This document shows, one piece after another, positions 1-8,773 of a stretch of 64,000 nt of DNA (positions within the stretch are counted from its first letter, which is position 1; each line of letters begins with the position of its first letter). Both the position numbers and the translations under genes were made by a program. Source of the stretch: Salinisphaera hydrothermalis (GTDB lineage: Bacteria; Pseudomonadota; Gammaproteobacteria; Nevskiales; Salinisphaeraceae); the NCBI RefSeq assembly GCF_040361195.1, contig NZ_APNE01000003.1; one strand, 5' to 3'. Below the pieces are notes generated by a model. The model was not told the DNA's origin and did not search any database. It saw nothing but the letters and a program-made list of their open reading frames with translations.

Positions 1-902
1 TCGAGACCCCAGTCCATCAGCTGGAGCTGCAGCCGGGTGCCGATTGCGAGCACCACGTCGGCTTCGCCCCAGAGCCTATGCCCGGCCACCGGATCGACGC
101 ACAGCGGATCGTCGCTGGCGAGCACGCCGCGGCCCATGCGGTTGGCCGTGACCGGCGCCCCCAGTGCGGCGGCCAGTCGCCGGATCGGTTCCGCCGCGCC
201 CTGGGCGCCGCCGCCAACCACGATCAACGGGCGTTCGGCATGGGCCAGCAGTTTGGCCGCCTGTTCCAGTCCGGCCAGATCGGCCAGATCGGCCGCTGCC
301 CGGCCCGGTTCGCTGTCCGGGATGGTAGCCCGGCCGGTACGGCCCCAGACATCGAGCGCGCATTCCAGCCCCACCGGCCGGCAGGGCGCGGTGTTTGCGA
401 TATCGAATGCGCGCGCCGTGAGCGTGCCGGCCTGGCCCGGGTGGGCGATGCGCTCGGCGGATTTCGTAACATGACGCAGTACGCCGAGCTGATCGTGGAT
501 TTCATGCAGCATGCCCACGCCGCGCCCGATCATGCGTTGCGGAATCTGGCCCGCCAGCGCGATGACCGGGGCCGAGCACGCCCAGGCGGTGGCCAGTGCG
601 CCGGTGGTATTCAGCAGGCCCGGCCCGGGGACGACCGCGCAGACGCCCGGCCGGCCGGTGGCCATGCCATAACCGGTCGCCATATAGGCCGTGGCCTGTT
701 CGTGGCGCGGGTTGATCGTACGCACCCGATCGGCGGCGTGATACAGCGCATCGAACAATGGATCGTTCTGGATGCCGGGCAGGGCGAAGATCGTATCGAC
801 GCCGCGCCGATGCAGCGTCTCGACCAGAATGTCGGCGGTGGTGCCCTCGACCGCCCTGCCGGGGGCGGAAACGGTCGGGGCTGCCGGGTTGGGTGCGTGC
901 AT
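1..902 (-). CDS. ThDP-dependent enzyme of the acetolactate synthase/benzoylformate decarboxylase family (3' end cut by window)
   Basis: About 300 N-terminal residues are present and the gene runs off the left edge, so the C-terminal cofactor-binding domain is not visible. The Pyr domain carries the ThDP-activating glutamate in an RHEQATAYMA motif (E68), followed by a central domain with a VVGGGAQG stretch. ATG at 902 is one base after the transporter stop, so the two genes are almost certainly co-transcribed. Family members decarboxylate 2-keto acids, form acetolactate or cleave 2-hydroxyacyl-CoA. With CoA enzymes upstream, a 2-hydroxyacyl-CoA lyase or keto-acid decarboxylase role is an inference only, and the missing C-terminal half would be needed to decide. 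Confidence 0.85.
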   Translation of the reverse strand, partial: MHAPNPAAPTVSAPGRAVEGTTADILVETLHRRGVDTIFALPGIQNDPLFDALYHAADRVRTINPRHEQATAYMATGYGMATGRPGVCAVVPGPGLLNTTGALATAWACSAPVIALAGQIPQRMIGRGVGMLHEIHDQLGVLRHVTKSAERIAHPGQAGTLTARAFDIANTAPCRPVGLECALDVWGRTGRATIPDSEPGRAAADLADLAGLEQAAKLLAHAERPLIVVGGGAQGAAEPIRRLAAALGAPVTANRMGRGVLASDDPLCVDPVAGHRLWGEADVVLAIGTRLQLQLMDWGL

Positions 903-2264
903 CTAGGCGAATCCTCGCTGGGACGGTGCGGTGGCGGCGGTGTCTTCCGGCTGGCTGTCGGTGGTTTCGATCGATAGCCATTGCTGACGGCCTGCCGCCA
1001 GACGCTTGCGGGCCAGCAGCGTGCCGATGAAGCCGACGATCGCCGCCAGCGCCAGGGCGACACCCGGCATCGCGCGATTGCCGGTAACCTGGATCAGCCA
1101 GGTGACGAAGGCGGGGGTGAAGCCGCCGAATATGGCATAGGTCAGGCTGTAGGCCAGCGACCAGCCGCTGGCGCGGACCTTGGCCGGCATGATTTCCACC
1201 AGCGAGATCATCAGCGTGCCCTGCCAGCAGCCGTACAGGCAGCCGAGGAAGACCACCGCGACCCACAGCCGGAAGAACGACGGATCGGCCACCAGCCAAG
1301 CCATGGTCGGATAGGCACAGACGCCGAGCGCCGCCGAGGCCGACAACAGCACCGGTAGCCGACCGACCCGGTCCGAGATCGCGGCCACGCCGGGCATGAC
1401 GAAAAGATTGGCCGTGGCCATGCAGATGGTGACGATGAAGCTTTCCATCGACGTCAGGCCGAGGATCTTGTGGCCGTAGGTGACGATGTAGGACGTGATC
1501 AGATAAAAGGTCACCGAGGTCAGCAGAATCATCATGATGGCGTTGCCGATCAGCTGCCAGTTCTTGGCCAGCGTGGCGCTGACTTCGCGTAGGCTCGGGT
1601 GATGACGGCGCTGTTTGAACTCCTCGCTCTCGGTCATCGAGCGCCGCATGATCAGCAGCACCGGCACCAGCAGCGAACCGATCAGAAACGGCACGCGCCA
1701 GCCCCAGCTGTGCATCTGGGCGTCCGACAGGGTCAGCGACAGGCCGACGCCGATCAGCGAGGCCAACAGCACCGAAACTTCCTGGCTGGTCGGCTGCAGC
1801 GCGGCGAAAAAGCCCTTGTGATTGTTCGGCGCGATCTCGGCCAGATACACCGAGGCCGTGCCCGATTCGGCGCCGGCCGAAAAGCCCTGTAGCAGGCGCC
1901 CGATGATCACGATGACGGGCGCGGCGTAGCCGATGCTGGCGAACGACGGCACGAAGGCGATCGACAGCACGCCCACCGACATGATCGAAAGGCTCAGCAG
2001 CAGCCCGGCGCGCCGGCCGTGCTTGTCGGCATAGGCACCCAGCACCAGGGCGCCGAGGGGGCGCATCAGAAAGCCGATACCGAAGGTGATCCAGGACATC
2101 AGCAGCGCGAACGCCGGATCGGTGGCAGGGAACAGGACATCCGCGATGATCCCGGCATAGAAGCCGTAGATCATGAAATCGAACATCTCGAGAAAATTGC
2201 CGGTGAGAACGCGGGCGGCGTTCTTGGCCCTCGATGAGGTCGATACCGTGGTTGTGCTCGACAT
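903..2264 (-). CDS. MFS transporter, metabolite:H+ symporter (MHS) type
   Basis: This is a 453-residue inner-membrane protein with about twelve hydrophobic segments. The loop after the second membrane segment carries the MFS/MHS signature GAYADKHGRR (residues 76-87 region), and an RLLQGFSAGAESG stretch typical of the citrate, ketoglutarate and shikimate symporters follows. A good GGAGGAG ribosome site precedes ATG 2264. It lies inside a cluster of CoA enzymes, so it probably imports the organic acid that they degrade. A 195-bp gap separates it from the CoA ligase, so it may have its own promoter. The substrate cannot be read from sequence. Confidence 0.88.
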   Translation of the reverse strand: MSSTTTVSTSSRAKNAARVLTGNFLEMFDFMIYGFYAGIIADVLFPATDPAFALLMSWITFGIGFLMRPLGALVLGAYADKHGRRAGLLLSLSIMSVGVLSIAFVPSFASIGYAAPVIVIIGRLLQGFSAGAESGTASVYLAEIAPNNHKGFFAALQPTSQEVSVLLASLIGVGLSLTLSDAQMHSWGWRVPFLIGSLLVPVLLIMRRSMTESEEFKQRRHHPSLREVSATLAKNWQLIGNAIMMILLTSVTFYLITSYIVTYGHKILGLTSMESFIVTICMATANLFVMPGVAAISDRVGRLPVLLSASAALGVCAYPTMAWLVADPSFFRLWVAVVFLGCLYGCWQGTLMISLVEIMPAKVRASGWSLAYSLTYAIFGGFTPAFVTWLIQVTGNRAMPGVALALAAIVGFIGTLLARKRLAAGRQQWLSIETTDSQPEDTAATAPSQRGFA

Positions 2265-2459
2265 GGGTGTACTCCTCCGTATCTCGTACGGTTTTTTCGC
2301 TTGTTATGGGCATACCGACCCCGGACCGGTGCAGGACCAGCCAATACGAATCGAAGGGCGGCAGGCTCTCTTAAAGCGACCGCTGCAGCGTTGATAGGCG
2401 CTGGTCGGCCGCAAATCAGTGTTCGGGCAGGGCGCTCCTGGTTGGCAAAGAGACGGCGA

Positions 2460-3983
2460 TCATGATTCGGCCCAGCCGGCAGCCTGGGCTGTTTGCTCGT
2501 GCGCCAGCCGCTGGCGCAGCGTTTTGCGATCGACCTTGCCGACCTTGTTCAGCGGCAGGGCGTTGACTCGATAAACCGCTCGCGGGCGGTACACGGGCGA
2601 TAGATCGGCCTCGACCCGGTCGGCGAGTGCTTCGGTGTCGATGGCCTGATCATCGCGAGTGACCACGAACGCCACGGGGACCTCGCCGAGATCGGCGTCG
2701 GGCGCGCCGATCACGCAGCATTCGGCAACGGCCGGATGGGCCGCGATCCGGTTCTCGATCAGCGCCGGCGAGAGATTTTCCCCGCCGCGGATGATCACGT
2801 CCTTGAGCCGGCCGGTGATGGACACATAGCCGTCGTCGTCGATCCGGCCGAGGTCACCGGTGCGTAGCCAGCCGCCGACGATCGGCGAGTCCACGTCGGC
2901 GCCGATATAACCGGCCATGAGGGCCGCGCCTGTGATACGGATCTCGCCTTCGGTGCCGGGCGCGGCCTCGGTGTTCGTCTCCGGCAGGAACAGCTTCAAC
3001 GTCTGGCCGGGGATGACGGTGCCGATCGAGCCGATCCGACGGGCGGACGGCGGGTTGAGCGTGGTCGTACAGGTCGATTCCGACAGCCCGTAGGAGACCA
3101 CCAGCGGCACGCCGAAGACCTGCTCGATCTGCTCGTGCAGGGCCGGGGTGATCGGCGCCGAGCCACAGCGCAGAAATCGCAGGTACTCGAAAGTCTCGCC
3201 CGCCGGGATATGGGGCAGGGCCCGGGAATACATGGTGGGCACGCCGGTCACGATGCTCGGCCGGTATTCGCGCAGCTGATCGAGAATGTTGTCGGCACGA
3301 AAGCGCGGAATCAACACCACTTCGGCGCCGGCCAGAAACGGGGCGATCAGCTGATTGTTGATGCCGTTGGTGTGATGGAGCGGCATCACGTGCAGCAGCC
3401 GATCGTGCGGCGTGAGGCCGGTGTGCGCCACGACGCCATCGGCGTTGACCCGCAGATTGGCCTGGGTCAGCACCACGCCCTTGGGCCGGCCGGTGCTGCC
3501 CGAGGTGAACAACAACAGCGCGCGGTCCGTCGTCTGATGTTCGATGGCGGTCGGCGTCGCGGTTTCGTGCCTCAGCGAGGGCAGGTGCAGGGCACGCGTG
3601 CCGACCGTGATCAGTCCGGGTTCGGCTTCGTCACGAAAGTCCTCGTCCGCGAAAGCCATCACGGCCATGCGGACCGATTCGGCGCGATCGGCCAGCTCTG
3701 AGACCGTAATTCGGGGCTCCATGATGGTCGGCGCAAGCCCGGCCTGCATGGCGCCGAACAGGGCGGCCACGCAGTCGTGTGTCTTGGCGGCAGCAATGCC
3801 GACGAAGGCGCCGCGTGCCAGGCCGAGCGCGGCAAAGCCGGCGGCATAGGCATCGATCGCCGCGCCGAGCGCGCCGTAGTCGAGCATGCCGGCCGGGCCA
3901 CGCAGCGCAGTGCGCCCGGCCGCGGCATGGGTTGCGATCGCCTCGCGCAGGACGCCGGACAAGGGTTGCAGCGACGGGCTCAT
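2460..3983 (-). CDS. AMP-forming acyl-CoA ligase (ANL superfamily)
   Basis: This is a 507-residue cytoplasmic enzyme of normal family length. The adenylation P-loop LLFTSGSTGRPKG lies at residues 157-169, the YGLSEST motif follows in the middle, WLRTGDLG and GRLKD mark the hinge to the small C-terminal domain, and PLNKVGKVDRK near the end carries the catalytic lysine. It would activate a free carboxylic acid with ATP and CoA. The ATG at 3983 overlaps the stop of the upstream CoA-transferase subunit B gene by four bases, indicating translational coupling. CaiC, malonyl-CoA synthetase and oxalate-CoA ligase are related; the substrate here is not evident. Confidence 0.88.
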   Translation of the reverse strand: MSPSLQPLSGVLREAIATHAAAGRTALRGPAGMLDYGALGAAIDAYAAGFAALGLARGAFVGIAAAKTHDCVAALFGAMQAGLAPTIMEPRITVSELADRAESVRMAVMAFADEDFRDEAEPGLITVGTRALHLPSLRHETATPTAIEHQTTDRALLLFTSGSTGRPKGVVLTQANLRVNADGVVAHTGLTPHDRLLHVMPLHHTNGINNQLIAPFLAGAEVVLIPRFRADNILDQLREYRPSIVTGVPTMYSRALPHIPAGETFEYLRFLRCGSAPITPALHEQIEQVFGVPLVVSYGLSESTCTTTLNPPSARRIGSIGTVIPGQTLKLFLPETNTEAAPGTEGEIRITGAALMAGYIGADVDSPIVGGWLRTGDLGRIDDDGYVSITGRLKDVIIRGGENLSPALIENRIAAHPAVAECCVIGAPDADLGEVPVAFVVTRDDQAIDTEALADRVEADLSPVYRPRAVYRVNALPLNKVGKVDRKTLRQRLAHEQTAQAAGWAES

Positions 3984-4726
3984 ACGGCCTCCTTGCGCAG
4001 CACGATAGCGGCGTCGGTTTCGAAGCGGCGTTCCGGGTCGAGTGCGGCCAGCGCCTCGATTTCGCGTTGAGTGGGCGATTCGGTGGGCCGGGCCTGACCG
4101 GCCTCGAAATCGAAGGCGGTACGCTCGCGGACTTCTTCCAGCGACGATTCGGGATGCCAGGAGGCCAGTGCCAGCCGATCGTTCTGCTTCACGAATACGG
4201 CGATCGGCGTGACCACGCCGTGCATGCCGCCGGCCGCCGTGACGAAATCCAGGGTCTCCACCATCGTCCGGCGTGAATGTTCGGTGCGCCAGGTGACCGA
4301 TCTTTTGGCCGTGGGCAGCATAACGGCGCCGCCGCCGCCGCCCGGTAGTCGCACCTTCGGGTGGTGCCAGTCGCCGATCGCCGAAACATTGGTCTGGCCA
4401 CGCCCGTCGACTTGGGCGGCGCCGAGAAAACACAGATCCATGCCGCCCCGGGTGCACAGATCGTAGAAATCCTCGTTGCCGAAAATCGCGGTCGAGCCTT
4501 CGGCGAGCACCGGGTCGGAACTGGAGATCGGTACCGACGACGGTATGGGATCGACCCCGCCGGCCACGTTGATATAAGTGAAGTCGAAATCGTAGGCGCG
4601 GCGCGCCAGCAGGCAGGCCAGCATCGGCAGGCTGGAGTTCACGCCGCTGAAGGTGACTTCATGCGGCCGTATGAAGCGCGCCAGATTGGTGACGATATAG
4701 GCAAACGGCGACCAGGATTCAGACAT
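3980..4726 (-). CDS. Class I CoA-transferase-like protein, subunit B (GctB/IpdB family)
   Basis: This 248-residue protein has family-typical stretches FLGAAQVDGRGQTN and VRLPGGGGGA. Start ATG 4726 overlaps the 3' end of the subunit A gene by eight bases. In glutaconate CoA-transferase the catalytic glutamate is residue 54 of the beta subunit in an E-S-G motif; here the matching segment reads INVAGG, with valine at position 54. The mycobacterial IpdAB pair, a CoA-thioester ring-opening hydrolase, belongs to the same fold and also lacks that glutamate. This pair may therefore be a hydrolase or lyase rather than a transferase. Membership of the fold is firm; the reaction is inferred. Confidence 0.8.
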   Translation of the reverse strand: MSESWSPFAYIVTNLARFIRPHEVTFSGVNSSLPMLACLLARRAYDFDFTYINVAGGVDPIPSSVPISSSDPVLAEGSTAIFGNEDFYDLCTRGGMDLCFLGAAQVDGRGQTNVSAIGDWHHPKVRLPGGGGGAVMLPTAKRSVTWRTEHSRRTMVETLDFVTAAGGMHGVVTPIAVFVKQNDRLALASWHPESSLEEVRERTAFDFEAGQARPTESPTQREIEALAALDPERRFETDAAIVLRKEAV

Positions 4727-5552
4727 GAGCGATCTCCTCGCGGGCTTCCGGGGCGGCGGCCAGGTGATCGGCGAGGGCGGCCTCGTCGCGGCCCAGATAG
4801 GCCTCGAGAGCCGGGTAATCGACTTCGTAATCCGGCCAGCAGGAGCCCGGCCAGCCGGCGTTCGGCAGCACGGCGGCGGCCTCGACCATGAAATGCGGCA
4901 CGAGCGTGAGCTCCGGGCGCTCACGAAACGTGTCGGTGGCGACCTGCCGTTCGGCTACCACCAGCACGCGATCCGCGGCCCGGGTCATGATGCGGTCCCA
5001 GTGCGAGGTACCGAAGACGCGGGCGTCGCCCTGTTCGGTGACTTCGTTGGCGAGCACGATGGCGAAATCCGGGCGGATCTTCGGGATGACATAGGTCTCG
5101 CCTGCGTTGCCGTAGGGATCGGGCAGTTTCTGCCAGCCGTTCAGCTCGGCCAGCGCCGAGCCGTGGATACCGCCGCAGGGCATGAACGGCACACCGAACG
5201 CCGAGGCCCTGAGGCCGGCGGTGAGCGTGGCGCAGGCATGTTCCTCGAGTTCGACGTCGCCGTTTTCGATCGCGCGGCGGTACCAGGGGGCAAGCCCGAA
5301 ATTGCCTTCCATGGCGACGATGCCGGTTCGCGCCCGACGGACCGCACCGGCCCGGCAGAGGATATCGATGTCGTAGCCCGGCGATTGCTTGATGATCTCC
5401 AGATCACGGCGCTGCTGGCGGATCAGTTCGCGCACCAGCGCGAACGGGCCGCGATGCAGAAAGCTGCCGCCCAACGCGAGCGAGGCGCCGTCGGGAATGC
5501 GGGCGGCCAGCTCGGCCACGCTTTCGATCTTGGCGGTACGTGCGATACCCAT
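4719..5552 (-). CDS. Class I CoA-transferase-like protein, subunit A (GctA/IpdA family)
   Basis: This 277-residue protein has the family N-terminal ALGGSFLHRGPFALVREL segment and a FGVPFMPCGG stretch. It partners the next gene, which overlaps it by eight bases, and its own ATG (5552) overlaps the stop of the crotonase gene by one base. A glutamate cluster at residues 101-104 lies where subunit A of IpdAB supplies its essential acid, which may matter because the partner lacks the transferase glutamate. Expected to form a heteromer with the subunit B product. Substrate unknown, probably a CoA thioester made by the ligase or the CaiB-type enzyme of the same operon. Confidence 0.8.
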   Translation of the reverse strand: MGIARTAKIESVAELAARIPDGASLALGGSFLHRGPFALVRELIRQQRRDLEIIKQSPGYDIDILCRAGAVRRARTGIVAMEGNFGLAPWYRRAIENGDVELEEHACATLTAGLRASAFGVPFMPCGGIHGSALAELNGWQKLPDPYGNAGETYVIPKIRPDFAIVLANEVTEQGDARVFGTSHWDRIMTRAADRVLVVAERQVATDTFRERPELTLVPHFMVEAAAVLPNAGWPGSCWPDYEVDYPALEAYLGRDEAALADHLAAAPEAREEIAHV

Positions 5553-6310
5553 TACGACGCCTTCTTTTGTTGGGCCTGGGCCGCGGCAGCTTCGCGATAA
5601 GCGCGCATGCGGTCCTTGAGACCGGGTTCGGCGGCCGAGGCCACCAGTTCGGCCATGTCGGCATCGCGCGTGTCGCGCCGGACTACCCGGAACAGGCGGT
5701 CCGCCGCGTCGGCGCTGAGATCGGGGGCCGCGACGGCATTGAGTCGCGTCGCGACATTTTCGGCGGCGACGAGATCGGTGACGAAACCGCGTTCGCGTGC
5801 GGTGACGGCATCGAAGGTCACACCGTCGTGTAGCACTTCACGGGCCCAGTCGGCGCCGACGATGTCCGCGAACCGCCGCGAGCCCAGCACCAGCCCGAAG
5901 CCGAGCCCGGGCATGCGAAAGCTCGCCTCCGGGCTCGCCCAGCGCCGGTTGCAGACCGCGAGCAGATCCACACCGGCGCCGAAGTTGCGCCCGTGGGCAT
6001 AGGCGACGGTGTCGAAACTCGCATGGGCCAGTGCCTGCAGCAGTTGCTCGATGCGCACGAAACGCCGCAGCAGATCACCTTCGCTTTCGTTTTCGAAGCC
6101 GGAGAAATCGAAGCCGGCCGAGAAGTTCTTGCCTTCGCCGCGCAGTGTGAGCAGACGGGTGCCGTCGCGCTCGGCGGTGGCGACGGTTTCGATCAGCGCT
6201 TCGACCAGCTCGGCCGACAGGGCGTTGCGCTTGTCCGGCCGGGCCAGTACGACCTGCGTGGTCGTGCCGTCGCGGGTCACGCGGATCGGGGGCGCGGTTT
6301 TAGCGGGCAT
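5552..6310 (-). CDS. Crotonase-fold (enoyl-CoA hydratase/isomerase family) protein with substituted catalytic glutamates
   Basis: This 252-residue protein has the crotonase oxyanion-hole segments KNFSAGFDF (from residue 61) and HGRNFGAGVDLL. Aligning by eye with hydratase, the first catalytic glutamate position is aspartate 115 and the second is glycine 135 (MPGLGFG in place of the usual PE-x-x-LG). A classical hydratase mechanism is therefore doubtful; a hydrolase, isomerase or decarboxylase of the superfamily is more likely. It lies between the CaiB-like and class I transferase genes with one- and eleven-base overlaps, so it is a core step of the cluster. Confidence 0.82.
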   Translation of the reverse strand: MPAKTAPPIRVTRDGTTTQVVLARPDKRNALSAELVEALIETVATAERDGTRLLTLRGEGKNFSAGFDFSGFENESEGDLLRRFVRIEQLLQALAHASFDTVAYAHGRNFGAGVDLLAVCNRRWASPEASFRMPGLGFGLVLGSRRFADIVGADWAREVLHDGVTFDAVTARERGFVTDLVAAENVATRLNAVAAPDLSADAADRLFRVVRRDTRDADMAELVASAAEPGLKDRMRAYREAAAAQAQQKKAS

Positions 6311-7463
6311 CGGCGGCCTCCCGGCGGGTTTCGAATTCGGCGAACACTTCGTTGTTGTGTTCGCCCAGTTCGGGCGGGCGGCGATAGGGGCGGACGTTTT
6401 CGCCGCCGAAGCGCAGGGGCGAGATGAAGGTTTGGGTCTCGTGCCCGCCGGGCAGGGTCAGCGGCTGGACCCAGCCCATGTGATCGACCTGCGGATCGGC
6501 CAGTGCCTCGGCATAGCCGTTGATCGGCGCACAGGCCACGCCGGCCTCGCGGAATAGGGCAAGCACGGTGTCGACGCTCTTGTCGGCGAACACACCCTCG
6601 AAGATCGCCTTGAGTTCGGTCTGGTTTTCGGCGCGCCGCGTGGTCGAGCCGAACCGGGGCTCGTCGATCAGGTCCTCGCGATGGATCGCCTTGCAGGCGC
6701 GGGCGAACAGCGCATTGTTGCCGGCCGCCATGGCGACGTGCCCATCGGCCACGCGAAACGCTTCGTATGGCGCGTTGCGCGGATGGGCCGAGCCGAGCTT
6801 GACCGGGTTCTCGCCGGTGCCGAAATACTGGCTGGTCTGGAGCGCACTGATGGCCAGCGATGCACCGAGCATCGAGGCATCGATATGCGTGCCATGCCCG
6901 GTGGCGGCCACTTCGCGCAGCGCTGCCGAAATGGCGAAGGCGCCGTACAGGCCGGTGGCAAAGTCGGCCAGCGGCACGCCGCATTTGACCGGCTCGCCAC
7001 CGGGTTCGCCGGTCACGCTCATCACGCCGCTCATGGCCTGGAGCGTCAGGTCAAAACCGGCCTCGCTGGCACGCGGTCCGTCCTGGCCGAAGGCCGAGAT
7101 CGAGCAATAAACCAGCTCCGGGTGCTGCTTCGAGACTGCGGCATAGGCCAGTCCGAGTCGTTCCATTACGCCGGGACGGTTGTTTTCGAGCACCACATCG
7201 GCCGAATCGACCAGTACACGGGCGCGGGCCTGGTCGGCCGGGTTCTTGAGATCGAGGGTCACCGAGCGCTTGTTGCGATTGACCGAAGCGAAATTCTCGC
7301 TGTAGCCGTCGCTGATCGGCGGCCAGGCGCGCATGCTGTCGCCGCCGGCCGGGTTCTCGACCTTGATCACGTCGGCGCCCATGTCGGCCAGCAGCATGCC
7401 GCAGAACGGCCCGGCGGCGACGCTGCAGAACTCGATGACGCGTATGCCTTGTAACGGTTGCAC
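6300..7463 (-). CDS. CaiB/BaiF family (class III) CoA-transferase
   Basis: This 387-residue protein matches formyl-CoA transferase/CaiB-type enzymes: N-terminal GIRVIEF and ADMGADVIKVE, and a likely nucleophilic aspartate in GVPLADFATG (D167). These enzymes move CoA between carboxylic acids through an aspartyl mixed anhydride. The start is GTG at 7463, supported by GAGGAG five bases upstream. It is the first enzyme gene after the IclR regulator, 32 bp away, and overlaps the crotonase gene by eleven bases. Together with the ligase it gives two ways to form a CoA ester, typical of a pathway that starts with ligase activation and then recycles CoA. Confidence 0.88.
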   Translation of the reverse strand: MQPLQGIRVIEFCSVAAGPFCGMLLADMGADVIKVENPAGGDSMRAWPPISDGYSENFASVNRNKRSVTLDLKNPADQARARVLVDSADVVLENNRPGVMERLGLAYAAVSKQHPELVYCSISAFGQDGPRASEAGFDLTLQAMSGVMSVTGEPGGEPVKCGVPLADFATGLYGAFAISAALREVAATGHGTHIDASMLGASLAISALQTSQYFGTGENPVKLGSAHPRNAPYEAFRVADGHVAMAAGNNALFARACKAIHREDLIDEPRFGSTTRRAENQTELKAIFEGVFADKSVDTVLALFREAGVACAPINGYAEALADPQVDHMGWVQPLTLPGGHETQTFISPLRFGGENVRPYRRPPELGEHNNEVFAEFETRREAADAR

Positions 7464-7495
7464 GTTGTCTCCTCGAAAGATAAAGCGAAGGTGGC

Positions 7496-8269
7496 TCAGG
7501 CGGCCGCGCTGTCGGGGTAGGCATCGCCGCGATAGCCGAGTGCCCGCGACAGCTCACGCGCGGTGCGGATCACGACCGGGCCGTGCTGGTGCAGGGTGCC
7601 GAGCGACAGCCGTTCCAGCGGGCCTGAGATACCGAGTGCGGCAACCGGCAGGCCGTGGGCATCGAACACCGGCGCCGCCGCGCCGCCGACCGAGTCGCGC
7701 CACTCGCCGCAGTTGATCGAAAAACCGCGACGGCGTGTTTCGGCCAGGTCGGCCAGCAGCGCTTCCAGAGTGTCGAGCGTGTGTGGCGTCCACTGAGCCA
7801 AATCGTCCGGCAGGGTGGCTAGCATGTCGTCGCTCTGCCAGGCCAGCAGCGCTTTGCCGGAGGCCACGCAGTGCGCCGGTGCACGACCGCCGATCGCGGA
7901 ATAGGCGCGGACCGGCTGCGGGCTTTCGATCTTGTTGAGATAGATCACATCCAGCCCGTCCAGCACCGACAGATGGATGCTCTCGTGGGTCGCATGGGCG
8001 AGCTGCTGCAGATACGGGTCGGCGATCTGGCGTACGTCCAGCCGGCTGACGACCGCGCTGGCGACTTCAAACAGTTTGAGGGTGCATTCGTAGGTGGCCG
8101 TCTCGGGATTGCTGCGGGCATAGCCGGCGGCGACCAGGGTTTGCAGCGTGCGATGCGCGTTGCTCTTGGTCAGATCCAGCGCCCGTGAGAGCGTGGTGAC
8201 GCCCATCGGTTGCGGGCTGGCGGCCAGGGTCTCGAGAACACGCAGGCCCTTGAGCAGTGTCTTGTCCAT
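7496..8269 (-). CDS. IclR family transcriptional regulator
   Basis: This 257-residue protein has an N-terminal winged helix (GVTTLSRALDLTKSNAHRTL, residues about 22-42) and the IclR effector-binding domain after it, with a C-terminal region rich in the usual glycine and hydrophobic pattern (AALGISGPLERL). It is the first gene of the leftward catabolic cluster and is only 32 bp from the CaiB gene, so it is probably transcribed with it and self-regulated. Dyad sequences upstream (8290-8438) are candidate operators. The inducer should be the cluster's substrate or an intermediate. Confidence 0.9.
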   Translation of the reverse strand: MDKTLLKGLRVLETLAASPQPMGVTTLSRALDLTKSNAHRTLQTLVAAGYARSNPETATYECTLKLFEVASAVVSRLDVRQIADPYLQQLAHATHESIHLSVLDGLDVIYLNKIESPQPVRAYSAIGGRAPAHCVASGKALLAWQSDDMLATLPDDLAQWTPHTLDTLEALLADLAETRRRGFSINCGEWRDSVGGAAAPVFDAHGLPVAALGISGPLERLSLGTLHQHGPVVIRTARELSRALGYRGDAYPDSAAA

Positions 8270-8362
8270 GTTCTAAATACCAGAACGCGTTTCCAGAATT
8301 CGGTATAGGCATCTGGCGCCGTTCGAGCGCTACCTGATATTAGAAAAAAGTCTTATGTGTCA

Positions 8363-8383
8363 GTGTTCTATAGTTTGGAACAC
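8363..8383. promoter_or_regulatory. Candidate operator or promoter dyad upstream of IclR
   Basis: Perfect six-base arms GTGTTC and GAACAC are separated by nine AT-rich bases, about 95 bp upstream of the IclR start. Such a dyad could bind the IclR dimer. The assignment is by position only. Confidence 0.4.
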
Positions 8384-8425
8384 GACGGCGCGCGAACACC
8401 TGCAGTGATCGGTCCAAACCACTGT

Positions 8426-8438
8426 TTCCAGAATGGAA
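8426..8438. promoter_or_regulatory. Candidate IclR-type operator TTCCAGAATGGAA
   Basis: This palindrome has arms TTCCA and TGGAA around a GAA centre. The ten-base word TTTCCAGAAT that contains its left half recurs at 8290-8299, immediately upstream of the IclR gene. IclR-family operators are often short palindromes built on TTCCA or GGAA halves, so an autoregulatory site is plausible. Confidence 0.45.
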
Positions 8439-8773
8439 GACTGCGTTCTGAATAATGGGGCCCGCGTCGATCGTTCTGCATGCCAACAAGTGGGGCTCGT
8501 AGCCGTGCCGCAGTCTTCGGCCGGATCGGGTTAAGCCACCGTGTCTGCGCGTTTCGGCTGCCGCCAGTCAGGCGAACGGAGCGATGCTCGCTTGCCCTGA
8601 GGCCGGCTCCGAGCTGACATTCGCTACCGGGCTGTCCGGAGGTCGGCCCGGTCGATTGCTCGGGTGATGATTAGCTGGGCATTGGCTGCAATGGGAAACA
8701 GCACGTCGGGTTAGTGTCGGTCGCCGCGGCGGCTACGGCACTGGGGTTGGTGGTGCAGTTGGGTAGCAGTAAA

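Noticed and set aside
502..2313. A 603-codon minus-strand frame across the MFS and ThDP genes
   Set aside because: It is out of frame with two clear conserved proteins and has arginine/proline-rich composition typical of shadow frames.
1..7463. Oxalate degradation (CaiB-like as formyl-CoA transferase, ThDP enzyme as oxalyl-CoA decarboxylase)
   Set aside because: The crotonase and two-subunit CoA enzyme have no place in oxalate metabolism, and the N-terminal half of the ThDP enzyme looks closer to acetolactate synthase-type proteins. The cut gene prevents a firm decision.
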